Shown: piece by piece, positions 1 to 5,051 of the stretch
Numbering within the stretch: position 1 is the stretch's first letter
Layout of the letters: the number at the start of each line of letters is the position of its first letter
Assembly (NCBI GenBank): GCA_029820915.1
Contig: JALGUI010000212.1
Coordinates: 1-5,051 of the forward strand
Length of the DNA: 5,051 bases
Direction: 5' to 3'
Origin: Candidatus Zipacnadia bacterium
GTDB lineage: Bacteria > Armatimonadota > Zipacnadia > Zipacnadales > UBA5352
The notes under the pieces: model-generated
The model's input: only the letters and a program-made list of their open reading frames with translations
Databases searched by the model: none
Told to the model about the DNA's origin: nothing
Position numbers and translations under genes: made by a program

Positions 1-6
1 CGCCCT

Positions 7-70
7 GCGCTCGCAGCGCGAGCGCTCTGGAGTTTGCTCAGCAAACTCCCCAGAGGTCGCGGAGCGACCT
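7..70. repeat. Three-stem palindromic element with overall dyad symmetry
   Basis: Three adjoining hairpins are visible. The left one is 7-25 (GCGCTCG / CGAGCGC, 5-nt loop). The middle one is 25-55: GGAGTTTGCT at 29-38 mirrors AGCAAACTCC at 40-49, and the flanking CTCT at 25-28 and AGAG at 52-55 also pair with a 2-nt bulge. The right one is 54-70 (AGGTCGC / GCGACCT, 3-nt loop). The outer hairpins are centred at 16 and 62, each 23 nt from the centre of the middle palindrome at 39, so the element is symmetric as a whole. It lies about 57 nt past the last stop codon. There is no T-run, so a simple intrinsic terminator is not shown. A REP-like or MITE-like dispersed palindrome or a 3'-end mRNA structure are the main options. 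Confidence 0.6.
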
Positions 71-110
71 CACCTGCACATGCCGTTGGTAGCCGACCAT
101 GACACGCCGA

Positions 111-124
111 CTTGCGCGAGCAAG
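111..124 (-). terminator. Small hairpin directly after the operon's last stop codon
   Basis: A perfect 5-bp inverted repeat, CTTGC and GCAAG, encloses a 4-nt loop and begins 2 nt after the TAG of the membrane protein gene. The 3' flank on the minus strand lacks a T-run, so it does not meet the standard pattern of an intrinsic terminator. It may stabilise the 3' end of the message or be incidental in such GC-rich DNA. Confidence 0.3.
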
Positions 125-126
125 CA

Positions 127-1758
127 CTAGTCGGACAGCCTGGGCGGCGGTGGGCTCTCGCGGAAGCGGAAGACCAGGAGGTCGCCCGCGTCGTGCGCGA
201 TCTTCAGCGCGTCCCAGCCCTCGAGGCCGGCGGCCTGGCCTGCGGTGGCGGCAACCCAGCCGCAGCCGGACGCGCGCAGGATTGCCAGCCGCTCGGCGTC
301 GGGCGTGTCGGCGGTGAAGAAACGGCGGGCCATCTCGCGCTTGCGCTCGACGTCCACCGTCAGGTTCCAGTGCCCGACGTGCACGTGGCGCAGGGCGTAG
401 CGCGCCAGCAAGCCGCCGGTGCGCTGTGACGTGAAGAAGCGCGCGTCCGGCGGCGTGTTCTCGGTCACCCACGCGAAGCCCGCGACCCAGCCCGGCGGGA
501 TCAGCGGCTCGTCGCTCAGCGCCCCATCGACCAGCAGCTTGACGTTGGTGGGCAGGATGCCCGCCAGCAGCAGCGCCATCGCCAGCGCGATGGCCCCGCG
601 TTCACCCCCGCCCTGCAGCCGCGCGCGCAGCAGCGGCACCAGCCGGTCGCCCATCGCGATCCCCGTCAGGATGGCCAGTGGCAGGAAGACACCCTCGACG
701 CAGCGGCGCTCGAAGGGCAGCACGGGGTACGAGTAGATGGCCACGAGGGTGACCGGCACCCAGAAGATCATCAGCCAGTCGGCGGCGGTCTCCCTGCGCC
801 GCCGGCCCAGAGCGATCCTGCCGGCGATCGCCAGCGGCAGCACCACGCCGAAGCCGAGGAGGTAGACCAGCGGCGGCGGCGAGCGCAGCACGTTCTGCTC
901 GCCCCACGATGCCACCAGCGGGTTGGCGTGGGTCTGCCACCACAGGAACGCCGCGGCCGGGACGATCCCGGCGAGGGCCCACAGGTTGATGCCCGCGTTC
1001 CTCCCGCCGTCCGGCCGGGCGATGCGGCAGAAAACGAAGTGCCCGACCAGCAGGGGCGCGAGCACGCCCACGTTGTAGGCGTGCGTGAGCGTCAGCACGA
1101 ACATGGTGGCCATCGCGGCCAGGCTCAGGCGCAGCGAGGGCCGCCGGTAGGCGCGCAGCAGGATGAGCGCCAATAGCGCCATGAGCGCGATCGCCATGAC
1201 GAAGTTGGGCAGGCTCAACGAGTGGTAGCCCCACATCTCGGGCATCAGGTCGGCGCTGACCAGCACGGTGCGTCCGGCGATGGCGTTGACGCCGTCGGCG
1301 AGCGCCCCCAGGCCGCTGCCCAGCGCCGCGGTGACGAAGGCGAACATGCGAGGTAGCGGTCGCTCGAAGAACTCGCGCACGAGCAGCCAGACGACGAGGA
1401 GGCAGCCGAAGCCCCAGACGAGGCGGACGGCGTGGTAGGTGACGATCAGCGGCAGGGGGATGACACGCGCGAGCAGGCCGATGATCAGCCACGGCGGGTT
1501 GGGCAGGAAGGGCGGGCCCTCCTCGGCGGTCTCATAGTCATACACCAGGAGCCGCCCGTCCCGCATCTGCTCGAGCCAGGAGAAATACAGGTTCTGGTCA
1601 TCGACCGCCTCGACCACGCCGGTGAAGCGCCACCCCGGAGGCGTGGTGGCCGCCTGGTGGATGTGCGGGAGGATGGTGGACAGGACCACGACCGCGCTGA
1701 GGACGACCACCCAGCGCGGGACGGCGGCGGGTCGGGCCGACTCCGGAGCCTGCCTCAC
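127..1758 (-). CDS. Polytopic membrane protein, probable GT-C-fold glycosyltransferase
   Basis: This is a 543-residue integral membrane protein, read from the GTG at 1758 to a TAG at 129-127. After a short cytoplasmic N-terminus, a first helix (about 16-31) leads to a loop carrying VVEAVDDQNLYFSW with Asp53-Asp54. In GT-C enzymes (ArnT/PMT/RgtA-like) the catalytic acid sits in this first extracytoplasmic loop. About nine to eleven further hydrophobic segments follow up to about residue 407, including one holding YHAVRLVWGFGCLLVVWLLV, and a re-entrant-looking GSGLGALADG. A conserved-looking RRCVEGVFLPLAILTGIAMG lies near 351-370. The last ~130 residues are soluble: WVTENTPPDARFFTSQ, then GHWNLTVDVERK near 462-473, then a helix-strand end, as in many large bacterial GT-C-like proteins. 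Such enzymes move sugars from polyprenyl-phosphate carriers to lipids, glycans or proteins outside the membrane. The acceptor here is unknown; the coupled secreted protein or pilins are possible. Membrane topology is secure, glycosyltransferase identity moderate, and catalytic residues inferred. Confidence 0.72.
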   Translation of the reverse strand: MRQAPESARPAAVPRWVVVLSAVVVLSTILPHIHQAATTPPGWRFTGVVEAVDDQNLYFSWLEQMRDGRLLVYDYETAEEGPPFLPNPPWLIIGLLARVIPLPLIVTYHAVRLVWGFGCLLVVWLLVREFFERPLPRMFAFVTAALGSGLGALADGVNAIAGRTVLVSADLMPEMWGYHSLSLPNFVMAIALMALLALILLRAYRRPSLRLSLAAMATMFVLTLTHAYNVGVLAPLLVGHFVFCRIARPDGGRNAGINLWALAGIVPAAAFLWWQTHANPLVASWGEQNVLRSPPPLVYLLGFGVVLPLAIAGRIALGRRRRETAADWLMIFWVPVTLVAIYSYPVLPFERRCVEGVFLPLAILTGIAMGDRLVPLLRARLQGGGERGAIALAMALLLAGILPTNVKLLVDGALSDEPLIPPGWVAGFAWVTENTPPDARFFTSQRTGGLLARYALRHVHVGHWNLTVDVERKREMARRFFTADTPDAERLAILRASGCGWVAATAGQAAGLEGWDALKIAHDAGDLLVFRFRESPPPPRLSD

Positions 1759-3932
1759 GGGTCGATCCGCCTCTTCTCCCACTCATCGACGAAATCCCTG
1801 GGGCCGCGGCGCTCCGTGGGGATCTCGGGGGCGAACTCGACCGAGGCGAGCCAGCCGGCGTGCGGCCGCGCGAGCTGCATGGACAGCAGCTTGAACTGCC
1901 CGGGGCGGAGGCTCACGAACACCACCGGCCGGTTGAGGGCGACGGCGTCGTCGCTGTAGTGGAAGGCGCCGACGTAGTCGCGCCGCACACCGTCGGCGCC
2001 GATCTCGACGGTGTGCACGTCCAACGGCTGCGTCCGCATCTCGAAGATCAGGTCCAGGTCCGCGCCTGTGTTGTTCCACAGCGCCAGCAACCCCTCGTCG
2101 CCGCGCATGAAGGGCCGGAAGCCCACCAGGGCGTCGTCCGCGAGGCCGATCTCGTCGGTCTGCGCGTACACGCGCAGCGGCACCGCTCCGGCCAGCTCGC
2201 GCGCCAGCTCGGCGAAGGCCTGGGCCACCACCTCGCGCGGCGCGCCCTCGGCGTCGAGCAGCGATAGCCCCGTGGCGCCCGGCGGGCAGTCACGGAGGCG
2301 GGCGGGGAGCGTGAAGCCCGTGGCGCCCTGGTAGACGCAGGCGGCCAGGACGCGGGCCATGACCAGCGCATCGACTTCCGGCGAGCCGGTCGGCGCGGTG
2401 GTGACCTCCGGGAAGAACAGCGGCAGCCTGGCGCGCGCGCGGATGGCCGCGGCAACGTCATCGAGCCGGACGGCCGACGCCAGCGCGGGCCAGCAAGGCT
2501 GCGTCGTTCGCGAGGCCTCGCGCCCGACGGTGACCGCCCCCACGACGCCCGTGTGCAGCACGGGCAGGCGGAGCGACGGCGCGGCTATCGCCCGGCGCTC
2601 ACCCAGGCGGCACGCCAGCTCGAGCGCGTCGTCGGGCAGTGAGGGTGGCGAGCCCGCCTGGAGATCGAGCGGCGGCCCCAGCACCAGGCCATCCGGGAAC
2701 GCGCCCAGGGCGCTCGTGAGCGCATCGGGGTCGTCGGGCGACGCCTCGCCGCGCAGGGAGTGGACGGCGAGGGCATCGGCGACGCCGGCGAGCCCCCGCG
2801 CGGCCCCTCGGACGGCGTCCTCCGACCACGGCGCGCCGAGCAGGATCAGCCGCGTCACCGCGTCCGGCAGGGCGAGGTCGGCCGTGGCCGCCTCATCGGT
2901 GGGCACGCGCACGGCGTAGAGCTGGGCGTCGAGCGGCGCGACAGCGGCCAGCTCCTCCCGCGTGGGCGGGCCGTCCAGCCAGACGACGCCGGCCGCCGGG
3001 TAGGCCGGCGAGGTAGTCACGCGCACGGGCGCCGAGCCCTCCTCGCCCTCGCAGCGGAAGGTCACGCGTACCCACGCCTCGCCCACCAGAAGGCTCTGCA
3101 GCGAGGCGGTGAAGATCGTGGTGCCACCCGCGCGGATGCTGACCGTGCGCTCGGGCACGAAGGAGCCGGGAGGGCCCGCGACGGAGACGGTCAGCTCCTT
3201 CTCCCCCATCCCGCGGTTGGCCGCGGTAACGCGCAGAGCGCCGCGCTCGCCGCGCGGCGCCTCAGCCACCGCCGGGATGCCGATCTCGAGGCCGGCCACG
3301 CCGACGAGCAACTCGCGCGCGTCGCCGATGGTCCGTTCGTAAGCGTCCAGCACGCCCTCGGGCTCCCAGCCCGGCTCGAGGTCGTCGGGGATGACCGGCG
3401 GCTCGTGGTCGTCGGGCGGCCGCGGGGTGATGCGCTCGACCTCGATGGCGTCGATGAGCCAGGGATCGGCGCCATCAACGCCCAGAGCGATGCGCACCGG
3501 CGGGTCCGGCGGCGCGAGCAGTTCGACGCGCACCGGCCTCCACTCGCCCCCGAAGGCCTCGGCGGTCAGCGCCGCGACGGCCTGGGGCTCGGCCTGACCG
3601 ACGGTCAGCGCTATCGCCAGGCGGCTCGCCTGATCGGCCCCCGCGGTCGGCCGCGCGCGCAGCGACACGGCGACCCAGCCCGACGCCGCCGCGTCACCTG
3701 GCGCGGAGATCACCCAGCCGCCGTGGAGGCTGAGTGCGAGCTCACCAACTACGCCGCCCGCGGGCTCGGCGGCAGCGGCCCCATCGGGCGCGAGCACGGT
3801 CCATCCGCGCAGGTCGTCCTCGAAGCCGGAGTTGGCGGGGAAGCCCTCGATGGGCTGCGCCGCCAGGGGGGCCGCGAGAGCCATCGTGGCCAGGAGCATC
3901 AGCACGCCCGCATTGCGATGAATCACAGTCAC
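1755..3932 (-). CDS. Secreted multi-domain protein, carbohydrate-binding-like and possibly glycoside-hydrolase-like
   Basis: This is a 725-residue exported protein of unknown function, read from the GTG at 3932. Residues 1-25 form a signal peptide: Arg6, a hydrophobic stretch over 8-23, and likely cleavage near APLAA-Q. Residues about 29-168 look like a jelly-roll carbohydrate-binding or galactose-binding-like domain; it opens with NSGFEDDLRGW (34-44) and closes with WLIDAIEVERI, a pattern common in CBM-type domains. A Pro/Asp/Glu-rich linker covers about 170-192. Residues about 208-311 look like an Ig-like or CARDB-like beta domain (VTAANRGMGEKELTVSV). Residues about 315-585 alternate strands and helices as in an alpha/beta barrel. 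Residues about 611-689 are a beta domain (GDEGLLALWNNT) like those closing many glycoside hydrolases, followed by a charged tail. No LPXTG, PEP-CTERM or C-terminal membrane anchor is seen, and there are four cysteines in the mature part. Domain calls rest on pattern only; the enzyme role is a guess. It follows the GspF/PilC gene after 10 nt and overlaps the next gene by 4 nt. Confidence 0.72.
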   Translation of the reverse strand: MTVIHRNAGVLMLLATMALAAPLAAQPIEGFPANSGFEDDLRGWTVLAPDGAAAAEPAGGVVGELALSLHGGWVISAPGDAAASGWVAVSLRARPTAGADQASRLAIALTVGQAEPQAVAALTAEAFGGEWRPVRVELLAPPDPPVRIALGVDGADPWLIDAIEVERITPRPPDDHEPPVIPDDLEPGWEPEGVLDAYERTIGDARELLVGVAGLEIGIPAVAEAPRGERGALRVTAANRGMGEKELTVSVAGPPGSFVPERTVSIRAGGTTIFTASLQSLLVGEAWVRVTFRCEGEEGSAPVRVTTSPAYPAAGVVWLDGPPTREELAAVAPLDAQLYAVRVPTDEAATADLALPDAVTRLILLGAPWSEDAVRGAARGLAGVADALAVHSLRGEASPDDPDALTSALGAFPDGLVLGPPLDLQAGSPPSLPDDALELACRLGERRAIAAPSLRLPVLHTGVVGAVTVGREASRTTQPCWPALASAVRLDDVAAAIRARARLPLFFPEVTTAPTGSPEVDALVMARVLAACVYQGATGFTLPARLRDCPPGATGLSLLDAEGAPREVVAQAFAELARELAGAVPLRVYAQTDEIGLADDALVGFRPFMRGDEGLLALWNNTGADLDLIFEMRTQPLDVHTVEIGADGVRRDYVGAFHYSDDAVALNRPVVFVSLRPGQFKLLSMQLARPHAGWLASVEFAPEIPTERRGPRDFVDEWEKRRIDP
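1767..1772 (-). promoter_or_regulatory. Shine-Dalgarno-like AGGCGG for the membrane protein gene, with GTGA stop-start overlap
   Basis: AGGCGG reads 1772-1767 on the minus strand, one mismatch from AGGAGG, with an 8-nt spacer to the GTG at 1758. That GTG overlaps the TGA stop (1757-1755) of the preceding gene in the four bases GTGA, the classic arrangement for translational coupling. An in-frame GTG at 1782 would also be possible but would lengthen the overlap to 28 nt and has no comparable upstream site, so 1758 is preferred. Confidence 0.6.
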
Positions 3933-3939
3933 CACCCGT

Positions 3940-3944
3940 TCCTC
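3940..3944 (-). promoter_or_regulatory. Ribosome binding site overlapping the upstream stop codon; sets the start of the secreted-protein gene
   Basis: On the minus strand GAGGA reads 3944-3940 and shares two bases with the TGA stop (3945-3943) of the GspF/PilC gene. The in-frame GTG at 3932 lies 8 nt beyond GAGG and the GTG at 3935 lies 5 nt beyond it. A third GTG at 3926 is 14 nt away. The 3932 or 3935 start yields a clean signal peptide. The more distant ATG at 4016 would overlap the upstream gene by over 70 nt and add a tail without signal-peptide character. Confidence 0.6.
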
Positions 3945-5051
3945 ACACGCCGTAGCGCTCGAAGAGCGCCTCGTAGTAGTTGCGCCAGGCGATGGCCAGT
4001 GCGATGAGCGTGACAATGGCGCCGAAAGCCAGTGCGCCGCCCGCCGCCACGCCCGAGACGGCCGCGACCGCGGTCTGCCGGCGCTCGGCGGCCCAGTCGA
4101 TGGCGGCGGAGATGCTCCTCTCCAGACTCCCCGCGACCTCGCCGGTCGCCAGCATCTCGCGCACCCGCGCGGGCACCACCCGGCCGTCGGCCAGCGCCTG
4201 CCCCAGCGGTCCGCCCTCGCGGACCTGGCCCGCCGCGCGGCTCGCCGCCTCGGCCATGCGCGCGTGGCCCGTCGCCTGCCCGGCCATCTCCAGGCCGCGG
4301 TCGAGCGTCACGCCCGCGCGCTGGGACAGCCGCAGCGTCTCGAGGAAGCGCGCCAGCGCCGACCAGCGTGCCACCGAGCCGAAGATCGGAAGCGAGAGCA
4401 GCACCAGTGAGCGGACGCGCGCGAGCGTCGGCAGGTTCATCACGCCGCGCAGCACCCACACCAGCAGGAAGGCGCCGACGACCGCCGGCGCGAGCGTGGT
4501 CAGCGCCAGGCGGCCGTACCAGCCCATGCCACGGGCGACCATGAGCGGGAAGGGCGCGACGAAGACCGCCAGCAGCACGATCGCGCCGTAGTAGTAGCGC
4601 ACCCACCTGAGGCGCGCCTCGATGGTGGCGTCGGTCGCGAACTGCTCGGCCAGCGACCCCAGCACCTCGGGCAGCCCGCCGAACTCCTCCCCGGCGCGAA
4701 CCGCCGCCGGGACGTGGGCCGGGAACAGCGCCGGGTAGCGCGCCATCCCATCCGCGAGGGCCTCGCCGACGGCGAGGCGCGACGCGATCTCGCGCGCGGC
4801 CCGCGCCAGCCTGCGGTCGCCGGTCTGCAGCGACAGCTCGCCCATGGCCTCGTGCGCGTTGACGCCGGCGCGGATCAGGCTCGCGAGCTGGGTGAAGAAC
4901 TGCGCCAGGTGCGACGGCGGCACCGGGCGCATCCGCTGCCGGAAGCCCGAGGCCCACGCGGCCGCCTCCGGCCCGCCCTCGCGGATGCGGATGGGGTGGA
5001 GCCCCTGGCTCCGGAGGGCCGAGGCGGCAGTGGAGCTGTCGGCCGCCTCGA
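3943..5051 (-). CDS. Type II secretion system F / PilC family inner-membrane platform protein (5' end outside window)
   Basis: Proteins of this family form the inner-membrane platform of type II secretion systems and type IV pili; they contact the assembly ATPase and help drive pilin polymerisation. The window shows 368 residues ending at a TGA at 3945-3943. The frame stays open to the window edge. The first visible residues include ALRSQGLHPIRI, matching the N-terminal segment typical of GspF/PilC, so about 20 residues are probably missing and the ATG at 4932 is internal. Two T2SSF repeats are visible in visible-residue numbering. The first is at about 48-150 (FFTQLASLIRAGV, then AGEEFGGLPEVL at 119-130). 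The second is at about 232-314 (RFLETLRLSQRAGVTL, then TGEVAGSLE at 302-310). Hydrophobic helices lie at about 154-173, 182-203 and 335-355, the usual three-helix arrangement. The protein ends 13 residues after the last helix. The family call is secure; whether it serves secretion, a pilus or competence cannot be told from here. Confidence 0.93.
   Translation of the reverse strand, partial: EAADSSTAASALRSQGLHPIRIREGGPEAAAWASGFRQRMRPVPPSHLAQFFTQLASLIRAGVNAHEAMGELSLQTGDRRLARAAREIASRLAVGEALADGMARYPALFPAHVPAAVRAGEEFGGLPEVLGSLAEQFATDATIEARLRWVRYYYGAIVLLAVFVAPFPLMVARGMGWYGRLALTTLAPAVVGAFLLVWVLRGVMNLPTLARVRSLVLLSLPIFGSVARWSALARFLETLRLSQRAGVTLDRGLEMAGQATGHARMAEAASRAAGQVREGGPLGQALADGRVVPARVREMLATGEVAGSLERSISAAIDWAAERRQTAVAAVSGVAAGGALAFGAIVTLIALAIAWRNYYEALFERYGV

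Noticed and set aside
29..49. Resemblance of the GAGTTTGCTCAG stretch to the start of 16S rRNA
   Set aside because: The match is short and is explained by the palindrome's own symmetry; nothing around it resembles rRNA.
7..124. Classic rho-independent terminators in the hairpin region
   Set aside because: None of the hairpins is followed by a T-run on either strand, so intrinsic termination cannot be claimed from the sequence alone.
602..1492. A 296-codon minus-strand frame inside the membrane protein gene
   Set aside because: Arg/Ala/Gly-rich shadow without hydrophobic segments; the overlapping frame gives a well-formed polytopic membrane protein.
2760..4007. A 415-codon open frame on the plus strand
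   Set aside because: It lies antisense to the secreted-protein gene and the end of the GspF/PilC gene, is dominated by Arg, Gly and Ala, and shows no domain. Long antisense frames are expected opposite GC-rich genes.
3933..4016. An upstream ATG start at 4016 for the secreted protein
   Set aside because: It would overlap the GspF/PilC gene by 74 nt and add a Ser/Thr-rich tail before an otherwise normal signal peptide; the GTG at 3932 has a well-placed ribosome binding site.
3929..4957. A 342-codon minus-strand frame longer than the apparent GspF/PilC frame from its ATG at 4932
   Set aside because: It is a frame-shifted shadow of the GspF/PilC gene with low-complexity Arg/Gly/Ala composition, whereas the other frame encodes two clear T2SSF repeats and three membrane helices and stays open to the window edge.

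Overview
The window is GC-rich bacterial DNA that is almost entirely coding on the minus strand. No single marker fixes the organism. High GC, GTG starts, a type II secretion/type IV pilus inner-membrane protein beside a multi-domain secreted protein, and a GT-C-like membrane protein together recall environmental lineages such as Armatimonadota or Chloroflexota-type metagenomic genomes. That placement is a weak inference.

Layout in the direction of transcription (right to left): (1) 5051-3943, a GspF/PilC-type platform protein of a type II secretion or type IV pilus machine, cut at its N-terminus by the window edge; (2) 3932-1755, a large exported protein with a signal peptide, a carbohydrate-binding-like beta domain, a Pro/Asp/Glu linker, an Ig-like beta domain, a probable alpha/beta barrel and a C-terminal beta domain, resembling a divergent glycoside hydrolase or sugar-binding surface protein; (3) 1758-127, a polytopic membrane protein with the layout of a GT-C (polyprenyl-phosphate-sugar-dependent) glycosyltransferase. 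The three genes look like one transcription unit. Gene 2 starts 10 nt after gene 1, with its Shine-Dalgarno sequence on the gene 1 stop codon. Gene 3 starts in a 4-nt GTGA overlap with gene 2.

Bases 1-126 lie after the last stop codon and hold no gene. They contain a small hairpin directly behind the stop and then a striking three-stem structure (7-70) with overall dyad symmetry around base 39. It may be an operon-end structure or a dispersed palindromic repeat.

A reasonable working model is that the first gene belongs to a pilus/secretion machine whose other parts lie upstream, outside the window, and that the secreted protein and membrane glycosyltransferase act with it at the envelope. 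The sequence shows linkage and coupling, but not physical interaction. I see no CRISPR array, RNA gene, insertion sequence or phage gene, and no strong evidence for a wholly new system.
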